This document shows, one piece after another, positions 44,590-56,410 of a DNA stretch of 64,000 nt (position 1 is the first letter of the stretch; each line of letters opens with the position of its first letter). Under the pieces are notes generated by a model that was not told where the DNA came from, ran no database searches, and was given only the letters and a program-made list of their open reading frames with translations. Position numbers and translations under genes: made by a program. The DNA comes from Amia ocellicauda (lineage: Eukaryota > Chordata > Actinopteri > Amiiformes > Amiidae), in assembly GCF_036373705.1 (NCBI RefSeq), contig NC_089855.1, positions 4,502,501-4,566,500 of the forward strand, read 5' to 3'.

Positions 44590-47130
44590 TTGTATCAGAC
44601 AGGTACAGTGTGTTGTGTATGTATGTATATTTCAGAATAGTGTGTATTTTATGACCTATATCACACACCTGCAATCTCTAATCCCAGTCAGCTTCAGCAT
44701 CTCGTCCAGCATCGTGTCCAGTGACCGTCCGGCTTCACTCCTCTGAGCTCTGAGACCCGCTGCACGGCTCCCTGTTCATAGACAATGCTGGCAAAGTTTC
44801 TCTTAATAAGTTTTACCATTTGAATTACAGATAACACATTGATGAACTCTGTACACATACATACCGATAGACATGTCTGCTCTTTGCTCTGCTCGGTCAC
44901 ATTTCAACTCATTGTGTCATCTTTGTTGTTTTCAGTAACTGTGATAAGAGTGTAGTTGTTAACATGAATAAATCCACAGTGATTTAATGTTGTTGCTCTT
45001 TTTAACTGTCTGATCGAGGCAATGTCTACTTGATACCTCGCAGCACAGATTATACAAGCATTTCTGAATCCTCTCCAATATAGTTTGATTTACCCAGTCC
45101 TGTGTCTTTCATGTGAGCCACAACAGTGTTTTTGTGTTTTGTTAACACATGTTTTATGTCATGTAGCAGATTAGACACAGAGAGAGCAGTATTTTGTATA
45201 GATGGGAAAGAAGAAAAATGCTTTTTGTTTGTTTAAATGCAATTTTAAAAGGAAAAGCTTAATAAACACGTGAAGAAACCCTCTTAAATTGACGAAAACA
45301 GCAGCGCAGGAGTTGTGTTGCAAATGGAAAAGAAGTCTTTTAATCAGGCTGGGCCGGAAGAACAGAGAATGCGATGCGGTCTCGGGTTCAAACAGCTTTT
45401 CTTACAGATCTCTTGTAGGTTTGCATTTTTATAAAGTTCTAAACAAAAGGCAAAGAGTATAGAAGCACAAGAGACGAAGGCTAATAGGACACTCCATTGC
45501 AACATCTGCGCGCAGCAGATTGGACTCCACCATTTTGGACTGTGAATCCAGTAAAAAGTCCCTCCAACAAATTGCTGTATAAAAGTACAAACAAAATTAT
45601 AAATATTTTATCGCCATATATTGAATGCCTCTACCAAAATAGCATGTGTTAAACAATTATATATATAGATATATATAAAATACTATAAAATATTCATACA
45701 AATTATTTACTTGCTTAATCCATTTGTTAAAGAATCAAAGCAGAAATGTGTAAACCATTCATTCAGAATTTAATTTATTAAACAACGAAAATGACAAACG
45801 ACATGATTTACTGATGACTGATGAGAAATGTTCTATTGTGCTTCTGATCTGGCTCTGAGTTTCTGCGAATTTGGCTGCGTAAAATGTGATGAATTCTGAT
45901 CTGTATATATAGTGTAACCATGTAGGTAAGTGACTTTTTGCACTACTCCTTGTCACACACCACTCCCCTGCACTCACTCACAATCTCCATACAACGGATA
46001 AACAGCTTCCTTCCCAGGCCAACCCACACATATTTGGAAAAATATTAATTAAAATCAATTTACAGCAATACAACAAGGTATTACTGTCAATTAACAGACA
46101 ATAAGACTCACTCCTAAATGGATAATGTGATAGGCACTCACTATCCCTGTATTTAAACAATGAGACTCTTACGTACTGAACTGACGTTTCTTTGGTGGCT
46201 TTCTCCTTAACTCCAAGTCCAGTGGGGGTGGTGGGTTAGGGGCATTAACCCTTGTGGCCACTGCATCCCATTTCAATCCTGCATGGCTACAAGATAATCA
46301 AAAAGATAAACTGATACCTTTTATTGGCTGATTTTTTTCTAAAAGCATTTTCTATTTGATTGTGATATGTTTTTCAGTATATACATACACATTAGATGGC
46401 CTCTTAAACTGGCTGGGTGAAAATGTGCGCTACACATCCTGTAGCTCTGATGAGCGGCTGAGAGCTCATCCCCATCAAAGATGCATTCCTGAGGTTCTGC
46501 ACCCACCCTGCACATTCATTCATTCATTTACCTTATTTACAATTTCAATATTACAACTAACAAGAGATACTGAGAAGAAAAAAACAAGGCTACATTAATT
46601 CTAAAGCAGGAGGGTAAGTATAGGCTACAGGCAGACTATGTAGTCTCACATTGGGTACTGTAATGTATCATTCTTTATCACCTTATAACAAAGTGGTGTC
46701 CTTAGCATGTCTTACAGACAATAATAGGTTATCAATTAATTGAATTCGGCCACTGTATTTAATTGAATAACCCCATTCTTACTGAGGCACATCCATATGA
46801 ATCGAAATGAATATTATGTTTTAAGGCTACTGTAGTGTAGGACCTGCAGTTTCTAAAGGAAGATACAGTACAGTAGTAGCAAAAGAAACGTGATGTCAGC
46901 AGGTGTACTAGCGCTAGCATCGCTCGCACTTGAAAATACTTTCTACACTTTTGTGAATAATTACCTGTCAGGATCTTTGTGAAACGGTGAAAGGCAAGAC
47001 TGTTTACTATAGAACTGATAGTTGTTGCAGTTCATTGATGAACATGACTTTCTGTTGTTTTTCCACTTCGACTTCGCCTGTCGAGCTCATGGTGTCGGTA
47101 CAGGTTGTGTGCTGTAACTGTGTCCCACAG
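44590..47130. other. Intergenic between the two B7-like genes
   Basis: No gene seen. 45271-45572 has an LTR-like look (TTTTTATAAAG box, ends AACAGCAGC...TCCAACA), but no target duplication could be confirmed. Confidence 0.4.
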
Positions 47131-47144
47131 TCCAAAATGGCGGC
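47131..47144 (+). promoter_or_regulatory. YY1-like site in a promoter-like region
   Basis: TCCAAAATGGCGGC contains the YY1 consensus AANATGGCGGC. About 170 bp on, GCATTCTGGGATGC (47300-47313) holds the reverse of the ZNF143 core TCCCAGAATGC, and GACGTCAC (a CRE half-site) is at 47280. The cluster suggests a promoter, possibly of a transcript I cannot see. Confidence 0.35.
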
Positions 47145-47599
47145 AAACCTCTTTGCAAAAGGTGCATAATGTCCAATCAGCAGAGGGCAGTGTCCCGGAT
47201 GTGCATGTGGATTGGCTCAGCCCTCGCTTCTCTACTTCCTCTTCCTTCTTTGGAGGGTGGAGTTACCAAGCATTGGGGCGACGTCACTGCTTCCTCCGCA
47301 ATGCATTCTGGGATGCGCAAAGGACTGTGGGGGAGAGAGTGGTTCAACGTGTTTTGCACATAGAGCCAGAAAAGTGGGTGCGCAGGGGGAGAGAGACAGA
47401 CAGACAGAACTATACAACAACATTTTACATATTCAATTAAAATAAATATATATACATATTAATATATATTTGAATATTTATGCAGAGCTGATATGTCATT
47501 TATTGTAGGCCTATTTAAATTTGACAAGACCTCAGGTCTTTCAACATGTAATTAAGCAATTATACTGACATGACCCTGCGTGTCTCTACTGCTGGAAGC

Positions 47600-47776
47600 G
47601 GCAGGACCAGTTGAGCGGTGAGGCGCGGCCGAGGCAGCCGGGGAGGGAGCAGCGGCTCGGGGACTCTGGAGGATCAACCGGCTGTCTGCAGGAGCGTTTG
47701 ATCTCCTTTATAATACAACAAATAACGAAACTGGGTGAGAAAATCTGTTTACTGGACTGCACCGCAGCGTGGCCAG
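47600..47776 (+). promoter_or_regulatory. CpG-rich region, possible 5' exon of B7-like gene 2
   Basis: A CG-rich patch (GAGGCGCGGCCGAGGCAGCC...) is followed by potential donors GG|GTGAGA (near 47734) and CCAG|GTTAGTGG (near 47776). The first coding exon of gene 2 has an acceptor at 48734, so a non-coding first exon here is plausible. Inference only. Confidence 0.35.
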
Positions 47777-48220
47777 GTTAGTGGAGGAGGATTCAGTGGT
47801 TGTGTGTGAAACAGCAGCGTCAATCATAGTGAACAGGACATGAGTAATGATGTTCAAACAGGAAGGGCAGGTGAGCAGGCCTCGATTCAGACGCTGCTGT
47901 CCGCCAGACGGGCCGCTCCTGTGGGAACATATTTCTGCCCAAGCGTGTCCCCTACCATTTATCTTGTCATGTAAATATGTCGTGTTTGTCTAAAGGAAAC
48001 CTGAGGTCGGTTCATTCATCCCTCTCAATCTCATTCATATTAGTAGTTATGTTAACAGCAGTAGTTTTCAATGGATCAAATAAATAATCTGGGTGATGGT
48101 TTGTGATATTATTCCAGGTTGATGTATCTATGTCATATTAATGTATAACTATAGGAAGAAAACCATGGTAGTGCCACTGCAGTGGGTTTCCCCCTCAGCA
48201 GGAGGGCCCCCTGAACATTC
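47777..48220. other. No gene seen
   Basis: Probably intron upstream of B7-like gene 2. No frame or repeat supported. Confidence 0.35.
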
Positions 48221-48425
48221 CTACTACTACTACTACTCAATTTCTTAGCAGACACCCTTATCCAGGGTGACTTACGATTGTTATAACATATCACATTTGA
48301 CCAATTTATACTAGGTATTAATCTAGGTACAGTCCCTTGGATACAACAGCAGTGTCCCCCACCTGGGATTGAACCCATGACCTCCACTCCAGAGTCCAGA
48401 CTTCTCCACCCTACTGCACACTACA
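48221..48425 (-). repeat. tRNA-derived SINE, antisense, near full length
   Basis: The minus strand reads from the head (GTGTGCAGTAGGGTGGAGAAG) through a good B box (GGTTCAATCCC) to the tail CCCTGGATAAGGGTGTCTGC and AGTAGTAGT units. It lies just upstream of B7-like gene 2. Confidence 0.85.
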
Positions 48426-48739
48426 GTCCAGGGGCAGTGTGGGGGGCTGGGGTATCAGAGCCTGGTCCACCCCGGGTCACAACACACGCGACTCCTCAGT
48501 GTTTCCAGAATGAATAAACAGATCGGTATGTTTGACATGCTCAAACTGGAGGAAGTGCAACAACTTTCTCCACAGTAATTTTTGTGCCCAGAAAATATTT
48601 CACCGAGCTGTGACCCCAGCGCCTCACCCCAGTGCAGTGCTGCACACACCGAGCTGTACTCTTGTCAGTGTAGATGAGGGGGTCTGACAGATGAGTAGCT
48701 GTTTAACCCCAACTCACACTGCTCTCCTCCGCAGGGGGG

Positions 48740-50654
48740 ATGCTTCTGATCTGGAGAGCCATGCTGCTGCTGGGCTGCGTGGACTGCTGCCTATCCACAG
48801 GTATGACCTACACACACTGATGTCCTACACAGGCCTGCCACATTGAAATGAGCACTGAGCTAATGTGTGTGGCACAGTGACAGGCATGAAACAGAGCAGG
48901 CACTAGCACAGCAGCTTCTGACCCCACTGTGTTTAAAACCTTGCAGGACAGCCCTGTGTTGTGGGGGTTGTTGGGGGATGGGCGACGCTGCCTTGTGTGG
49001 ATCACCATGCAGAGGACCTGGAGATGGGGAATGGCACCGTTGAGTGGAGGAGCAGCCAGGGCGCCATGGTGCACAGCTCAGTGTCGGGAGAGGAGCCCCC
49101 CTACAGCGGGAGAGCCCAGCTGCTCGCTGCGGACCGCCGCTCCGGAGACCTGTCCCTCCGGCTCTCCAGCATCACCCTGGCAGACGCGCAGGACTACCAC
49201 TGCTACCGCAGCACCGCCGGGCAGCAGACAGCAGAGCGGCTGTGCCGGGTGTGTCTGACTGCAGCAGGTCAGCTCCCGCACTGAGGGGACACCGGTGGTC
49301 TCACTCACAGAGGAAATACAGTCCAGATAAATACACACCTGAAGAATGGCTGTGCCAAATCTCAGGAGTTTCACTTTCAGATACAGTAGTGTGGGGCTGT
49401 GTGTTATAATTGTACAGTGTGGGGAGTGTTACTGTGGGGAAGTGCAGTTGAAATAGGATTTGTGGTTCAGTTGTTTGAGAATTAAGGAGGAGACCTCTGA
49501 GCAATAAACCACAATGATCAGCTGATTGCAGCTGTATATTAACACTGACACTAATGTGCTGATGGAAAGTGCGACAGTGACCTCACACTGCTCTCCTCTC
49601 TACAGCCCGTTACTCAGAGCCAGAGCTGCACAGAGTCCCAGTCCCAGAGGGAGGAGACGCCCAGTTCAGCTGCTCCTCCTCGGGGGGCTTTCCTGAGCCC
49701 AGGGTCCACTGGCTGCTTAACTCACAGCGCCCCCCTGTGGACACAGAGAGGACACACCACACTCAGGACCCTGTCACTGGGCTGGTCAGTGTCTCCAGCC
49801 GCCTCACAGTCAGTGTCCACTCCACACAGGACATCTCTGTGAGCTGCACCATTGAAAACCCCCGACTCAACGAGAGCAGGAGCTCATCAGAGAGGAGCTG
49901 TAAGGATATGCGTCTGTGTGTCTGTGTGTGTGTCCATGTCCCTCTCAGGTCCTGTCAGCTGTGGTCCAGTCCAGTTCTGCTTCAGTAAGGCTCCCTCTCT
50001 GTGTGTTCTGAACGCAGGCTGTAGAGATATTACTTTGTAACTGATTAGTATGAGTGAGTGTTCTTGATCCCTTTAACACACATGTCCAGGGCTGTAACTG
50101 CACGTGCTCATGGGAACTGGTGTCTGACTGTCCTGCTGGGTGTCTGTGTGTCCAGACAGCGTTCAGGCCCATGGCTTGGGGGTGAAGTGGGTGTTCAGCG
50201 CGGCACTGTGTGTGGCTGTGGCTGTCATGGTGGCAGCGACCCTGTGCTATCAGATCAGCCTGGACAGGAAGTCCATGAGGAAGTCGCGGACATGGACAGG
50301 TACCTGTGCCCTCTGCATCACCCGCACTGCAACAGCAGCAGCTGGATAACCAGGACCTGTGACTGTGTGTCAGCTTGTGAAAACTCTGCAGATTGATTCA
50401 AGATACCAGTGACACTGGAGAGGGCATTCAGCTTGGCTTAAATTCAGCCTCACAGCTGTTTCTGTATTAGGGGTTTCAAGATCAATGGATGTTCAGCCTC
50501 AGTGATGGTCTTTTCTCCCCAATAACCTTCCCGTCTCTCTCTGGTCTCTGCAGAGGAGTTGAAGGGCGGTGGCAGCAGTGGCAGCCTGGAGGAGTGGGGG
50601 GGGATGATGGTGGACACAGAGCTGCTGGACAGTCTGACCGAGACGGACGTGTAG
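48740..50654 (+). CDS. B7/CD28-ligand family protein (ICOSLG/HHLA2-like), gene 2
   Basis: Five plus-strand exons join in phase 1: 48740-48800 (signal peptide MLLIWRAMLLLGCVDCCLST), 48947-49267 (V-set), 49606-49899 (C-set), 50156-50299 (transmembrane) and 50554-50654 (tail, stop TAG). The product is 306 residues. The V-set has ATLPC, VEWR, YSGRAQLL, DLSLRLSS and DAQDYHC; like gene 1 it has extra edge Cys residues (QPC, RVC). The C-set is nearly identical to gene 1's, including GGFPEPRVHWLLN and CTIENPRLNE. A membrane helix (FSAALCVAVAVMVAATLCY) leads to a basic, then acidic tail ending ELLDSLTETDV. Exons 1 (61 bp) and 3 (294 bp) equal those of gene 1. It is a tandem paralogue, likely also a T-cell co-signalling ligand. 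Confidence 0.83.
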
Positions 50655-50994
50655 CAGACAGGACGGTCCACACCCCCCCATGGAGGCCGCAGGGAGGACG
50701 AGTAGTTCAGGGCACTGATTCCAGCACACTGTCTATTTCTGACCAGGTGACGGGCCAAGCCGGTGTTGCAAGGGCCCGGCAGCTGTGAGAGGGATGAGTT
50801 GAGGCCCTAGCCCCTCCGCGCTACACCACGGGCCAGATGGGACACATTGACACAGTTCACTCAATGCAGTGCTGTGGGCTCCATGAAACATCTCAGGCCC
50901 TTCATCTCACCGGGCTTCTGTTCTTAGAAAAGTGTCTGTCCTAGTCTGGGCTGTTTTCAGTGGGCTGTGTGCGTTCGCAGATGCCTGCTTTTAA
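50655..50994. other. 3' flank of B7-like gene 2
   Basis: Probably 3' untranslated sequence. No close AATAAA is seen; the first is at about 51655. Confidence 0.4.
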
Positions 50995-51310
50995 TAACAT
51001 AAGAAAGTTTACAAATGAGAGGAGCACCTCATCGCGCTTGTTTAGTGTCCATGAATAACTAAGTGATCAAGGATCCTATCCAGTCTGTTTTTGAATGTTC
51101 CCAAATTGTCTCTTCAGCCACATCGCTGGGGAGTTTGTTCAGGTTGTGACGCCTCTCTGTGTGAAGAAGTGTCTCCTGTTTTCTGTCTTGAATGCCTTGA
51201 AGCCCAATTTCCATTTGTGTCCCGGGTGCGTGTGTCCCTGCTGATCTGGAAAAGCTCCTCTGGTTTGATGTGGTCGATGCCTTTCATGACGTTGTTCATG
51301 ACTTGAATCA
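50995..51310 (-). mobile_element. CR1-like LINE 3' end
   Basis: The minus strand encodes the C-terminal end of a CR1/L2-type ORF2 (MKGIDHIKPEELFQISRDTR followed by a decayed HFFTQR-type motif). A 3' untranslated end follows with an AACATAAGAA tail unit. It is the same family as 56080-56410 and 60144-60255. Only the 3' end is present, the usual LINE truncation. Confidence 0.82.
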
Positions 51311-51714
51311 AGTGCCCACCTATTACATAATATAGATTGGATACATCAGAGCTTACCGCCTCCGGTCCTATAGTTAACCTGGCAATTGCATCCTACATTA
51401 ATCTTTGCAGTTTTAAGAGTGATTCAATGTTAATGGAGTGCGTGTGGAAAGTGTTACCCGAGTAAAAGTGCTGCAATACGGCATAGTTGTTGGGTCTGAG
51501 GGTGGCACTGGTGCAAGGACCTCCTGTTTCTGATGCCGGTGGTGAGAGGGTTCTCCTCGAGGCCTGGCCCCGCCCAGCAACACGGCACAGCAGCAGTCAG
51601 TGCCCTCAATCAGTTGCTCTGTTTTACTAGTGCAGACTCCCATCAGAACGAGGAAATAAAGTACACTGGGATTGCGCTGAGAAAACACAATAAATTACAG
51701 CCATTATTTCAGAG
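51311..51714. other. No gene seen
   Basis: Spacer between a LINE end and a hAT fragment. No supported feature. Confidence 0.35.
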
Positions 51715-52250
51715 TCAAGCTTTCGGTTGGCAGATTACCATTGCCGTCATTGCGGAAAACCCTGCTTCGCAGAGACAGGATGTTGGAAACAGAAGCAATG
51801 TTTTCAGTGCTTTTGTGGCTATCTCACGATATTCAGCCTTGATTTTAATCCAGAAGGTCGGCAGAAATTAAGTTATCTCAAAATTATTTTAAGGCCACAG
51901 TCATTTGCAACCTCAAGGAGTTGATCTTCTTCCTGCACAGACATGGACGATTCAACTGGAACTTTCACAAATGCTCGAACTCCGTTGACAGCGAAGCTAG
52001 GTGATCGCGTACCAGCTGGGAGAAAGACGGCCCAGTCTCTCCCAAAATCCCGGCTAATGTTTGGAACATGTCAAATATGCCCCTGTCCACTCGCCGTCCC
52101 CACAGTTCCATTTAAAGACAGATGTCATTCTCCCCTGAAGTGACAGATTTAGTTTGTTGAGCAGGTTGAATGTCGCACAGGTAAGCGAGTTTTGCGACCC
52201 ATTCCTCGTCATTGAAATGTGCTGCCAGTGGTGACTTTTTTGCAAAAAAA
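51715..52250 (-). mobile_element. hAT transposase C-terminal fragment
   Basis: The minus strand carries scattered pieces of a GTF2IRD2/ZBED-like hAT transposase in the right order: HFNDEEWVAKLAYLCDIFN and LNLSLQGR near 52240-52140, a decayed middle, then EIATKALKTLL and CEAGFSAMTA near 51830-51740, the hAT dimerisation region. Stops and frameshifts throughout. Confidence 0.78.
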
Positions 52251-53380
52251 CATGCAGAAACAACTCCAAACAAGATATGAGATTTCCCTATGATTTCCTT
52301 CCTTAAATTGTTACAATCAACAAATCATGGCACTAGAAGCACCACATTCATCCCATAGGTTTAATATTCATCTCCTCATTGATTGTGTTGTTGCTCCTCA
52401 TGAAATCTGTCAAATTCAAAAGGACACAACATATTACAAGTCAGAGTTCAGTGAATATCACAATCGTTGTGTTGATTGTTGCAGGTCTGTTGTTTTTTTA
52501 TCTAGTTGTATCACTCATTTCCTGTCTCCTTACTTTTGAGTTGAAAGGAAAGAGTGTGTACCTAATAAAGCATAATTACACATTGTTTTTGAACTTCATT
52601 TTGTACTAGACTTTGTTCTCCTTTGTCCATTAAAAAAAAAAACATCTGAAACCAAACATGTACAATTAGATAAATTAAGTTTAACAGAAACAATAGTATC
52701 AGTATTACTTTGCATTCTTTATCGCCGGACTATTGAAAATAACAAAGACAAAATTGGAAACGTTTCAGGTTTTCATCATTACATTTCAGTGAAGAATTGC
52801 ACTTGGAAGATCACTTTTGAGTTCCTTCAAGGTAAATCACAGCAGTATATATTAGAAAATAAATCGCACAGCAGATATCTTGCAAAGCTAAACCCAACTC
52901 CTTCCCTTGCACCCCACCCAAAAATCTGGCAGAGAACAAACTTAAAGTTAAGTTAAATGTGTAAACCTCCATCTGCCGGCCACTTCTCCTCTCCATCACC
53001 CTATTCTTCCAGGATGTGTTCTCTTTACCTGTGCCAAGTCCAAGAGCATCGATCTCCTGTTTGATTAGTTACAACAGCAAGCTGCAATGATGTAAAATTA
53101 ATTGCTTGAGCCCCTGTAATTCCCAATTCGACAGCTCATTTTCAGTTCATACCCAGCCACCTGCTACTCTCGAATGCAGGCAACACCTCCACCGTGACGA
53201 GTGACTGAGTGGAATTAAGACAGTGATTTATAGGGCATGTTCACTCCCTTTGATTCACAGGATTATTGACAGGCTTTCCTAGGCCAGACCAGTTTTCATG
53301 GAAGCTCTGAAATGTAATTGAAGGAGATGTTTGACGTGTTTAGATCCTAAAAGAAGTTCCTTGCAGGAAGACAGCAGGAT
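52251..53380. other. No gene seen
   Basis: AT-rich spacer. Short frames are not supported by composition or domains. Confidence 0.4.
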
Positions 53381-54087
53381 TTCTGTTGCAGGAGGAGCCA
53401 GGTGGAGCCTGTTAGGTGTGAATTGGTGGCAGGTAGACAAAAGCTACTTAAAGCTCCTGTTGAGGAAGAACTGCACTGTTTCTCTGTGACAAAAAGTTAA
53501 GCAGTTGACTAAGGAACAGGAACCAAGAGACGAAAAAAAATAAAACTGTAACCTTTAGAAACATGTGGCCACTACAGTGTCAGGTTTGCAGAATGATTGC
53601 CTTTCTGGATTAACTCATTCAAGAAGGTTTCATTTGTGAACGTTGTCAGCATGTTGAAGTCCTAGAGATCAAGGTTCATGATCTTGAGGCCCAGCTTGCT
53701 GATCGGCACTGTATTAGTGATATGGAAGAATTGGTCAATCAGCCCATGAGAGAGATGGTGTGCACGCCAAAACCTAGGAGAGTGGAGACCTCAGAGCAGG
53801 ACAGCGTAGAGAATTGCTGGGTTACAGTAGGTCGTAACCGCAGAAAAGGGCGCGATCAACCCCTAGAGACATTTCAAGAACTAGAAATGCCCAACAGGGT
53901 CCAACTGCTGGACACTGAGTTGGACAGTGACAGCTCAGAGGGTGATGGGAGGGCAGTTGAGCACCAGAGCACCATGGTGCCCACTCCCCCCAGAACAGGG
54001 AGGCAGTTATAGTAGGAGACTTGATTCTTAGAGGTGTAGATCACACAGTGTGTACTAGTGATAAGGTGACCCGCATGGTATCTTGCC

Positions 54088-55605
54088 TAAAGCCCTGCAC
54101 GGGCCTCAAATCTAGGCCCTAGCCTGGCCCTGGCCCGAGACGCTCAGGCCCCAGCCCAGCCCTGGCCTGACAGCTGATAACAATTCTCGGCCTGAGTCCG
54201 ACTGGAGCCCGTGTTTTTTTTAATTTTATTTTTATTCCCCATTACACAGTCTATACTACTGTTGCAGCCATTAAAATAGTTCAGTTTTTTTTTAATGGCA
54301 AAGTATTTATATGCATTTTTCGTTTCTTTATTAATTTAGAAAAATGTTTATAGCATTTTTTGTTTGTTAAATTAAAGTTTTTGCTTTTTAAAGTGATGAC
54401 CAAGCGGCCAGCGGACGACAGTGAGTTGTTCACGTTTGATCAATTTAGCGTCTCAAATCAACACTTGACTTGCCTACAATAAAATCCATAGATATAAAAC
54501 ACTTCAAGCATATCACACAATGTTAGTTTAAATATTCATTATCACCACCACAGTAAAAAGGCATTTTTGACAAGCTGACCAGGCTGCTCTGCTGCTCGCA
54601 ACGGGCTGTACGATCTAAACACATCAAATAAAACACGCAGGTTGTCTGACCTCAAAAATCAAGGCGTCACACAGGACATGGTCATTCTTATGTCCACTAG
54701 TTTCCAACAGTTAGACTAGTGAAAATGAATTCCAATCAAATGAAAAACAAGACAGTCTCCTAGTCTTAACACGGACCAGCCAGAAGATCAGTCTTACAGA
54801 GCATCGTGGAGAACAAGCACAGCGTCCACGGCGGAGGTTTCAGTCAGTCCTGCTTCTTCTCTAACTCTTCCAGCTGCGCTGAAGGCGCTGCTGCTGCCGC
54901 TGGCGGCGACACCAAGCCCGTGTGTCACCAAAGCGCTTTTTCCTGAGGTCGGCGTGTTTTCTCAATGGTTTGCAATGGGAGCCGCGTTTTTTCACGCAGA
55001 GCTGCGCGTTTTTGTCTGGTCGCCGGGTAAAACGCTGCGCTCGTCACTGTCACTTTTTACCCAGCCGTCCAATCACAGTGGAGGAGGGGCGGGACAAACG
55101 TCCTCTCTCTACGCGCTTCAGTCTTCCCTTGTGCCGACATTGTACAGTCAGTATTTGTTAGCAACACAAACTATCTGCGATATTAGGCACTTCAACACAT
55201 GACTGCCGCGGATATTCCGTATCAAAGCACTGAAACAGCGCTGCGCATCCAAAGCGCTGTGGAGCCTCGCAGCCGCGCTTTCAGCTGCGGAAAACGCTTC
55301 GGTGACACACCGGCTAACACCGTGCGAGCCGGTCTGCGCAGGCGCAGTAGCAGCTCTCCATGGGAAACGTGTGTGCGTGTGTGTGCGTGAGCAGACTGTG
55401 TCATGCGTGTCAGTGTGACGGGTTATAAAACATAGTTTATTTTAATTAATTAATGTCTAAAATATAAAAAGGAGGAGGTGCCTAAAACAGGCCCGATGCC
55501 CGGCCACGTGTGAACTATGACATGAAAATTAGCCCGAAGCCCCCTGGCCCGAGGGGTGTAAATAAGTCGAGGCCCGTCGTGCTCGGGCTGAAATGCAGGG
55601 CTCTA
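54088..55605. mobile_element. hAT transposon, non-autonomous (1,518 bp)
   Basis: The ends TAAAGCCCTGCA and TGCAGGGCTCTA are inverted repeats with one mismatch. The flanks ATCTTGCC at 54080-54087 and 55606-55613 are a perfect 8-bp target duplication. Removing the element and one duplicate restores the LINE frame. GGCCC-rich subterminal repeats occur at both ends. No transposase frame; it contains a further nested element. Confidence 0.9.
54915..55315. mobile_element. Nested inverted-repeat element inside the hAT element
   Basis: AGCCCGTGTGTCACCAAAGCG at the left pairs with CGCTTCGGTGACACACCGGCT at the right (two mismatches). The ~400-bp interior is CG-rich, unlike the surrounding AT-rich hAT body. 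It is probably a MITE of another family; no target duplication can be called. Confidence 0.65.
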
Positions 55606-56410
55606 ATCTTGCCTGCCTGGTGCTCAGGTTGCAGATCTCCCTAAACTAGTAGACGGGCTACTGGCCAAAGCCTGGGGCAATCCACTGGTCATGGTCCACA
55701 TTGGAACCAATGACATAGGAAAAGGTAGGACAGAGGTTATGCAAGACAAATTTAAAGAGTTAGGAAAGAAACTAAAGAGCAGAACCTCAACGGTAGTTTT
55801 CTCTGAAATACTTCCGGTACCACGTGCATGGCCAGGGAGACAGGCAGAGATTAGAAAGTTTAACACGTGGTTGCAATCTTGGCGTAGAGAGAGGGACAGG
55901 AAAAATTGAAGAGGTGGTGGGGTAGCATTATATGTCAGAAATGACATTGAGGCAGAAGAACTCAAATTAGATCCCATTAACGAAACAGAATCTTTGTGGG
56001 TTAAACCTTTGAACAAGAGATCTGGAGGATTAGTGGTAGTGTGTTACAGACCAAAAATGGAAGCATCTTAGAAAAATAAGAAGATGTGGCAAATGTTCAT
56101 GAAAGGCATCGACCACATCAAACCAGAGGAGCTTTTCCAGATCAGCAGGGACACACGCGCCCGGGGTCACAAATGGAAATTGGGCTTCAAGGCATTCAAG
56201 ACAGAAAACAGGAGACACTTCTTCACACAGAGAGGCGTCACAATCTGAACAAACTCCCCAGCGATGTGGCTGAAGAGACAATTTGGGAACATTCAAAAAC
56301 AGACTGGATAGGATCCTTGGATCACTTAGTTATTAATGGACACCAAACGAGCACGATGGGGCGAATGGGCTCCTCTCGACTGGACACTGTCTTATGCTCT
56401 TATTTTCTTT

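Larger units (their letters stand above)
53722..55909 (+). pseudogene. CR1-like LINE ORF1 (esterase domain), interrupted
   Basis: The first part (53722-54079) has a polar N-terminal region ending near the conserved GDLILRG-type block (VVGDLILRGVDH, with a frameshift near 54010). After the hAT insertion the frame resumes with the CLPGA motif and MVHIGTNDIGKGR, VVFSEILPVPR and NTWLQSW, the signature blocks of the SGNH esterase found in CR1-type ORF1. Non-functional. Confidence 0.8.
53385..56410 (+). mobile_element. CR1-like LINE with internal deletion, split by a hAT element
   Basis: Leader at 53385-53700. ORF1 with an esterase-like (SGNH) domain occupies 53722-54079 and 55614-55910. A small endonuclease piece of ORF2 is at 55911-56040 (GGGVALYVRND...VVVCYRP). 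The sequence then jumps to the ORF2 C-terminus at 56080-56330 and the 3' end with a TTATGCTCTTATTTTCTT tail. The reverse transcriptase is wholly deleted. A hAT element (54088-55605) sits inside ORF1. Confidence 0.85.

Noticed and set aside
45271-45572. LTR-like segment
   Set aside because: TATA-like box and LTR-like composition, but no convincing TG...CA ends or target duplication.
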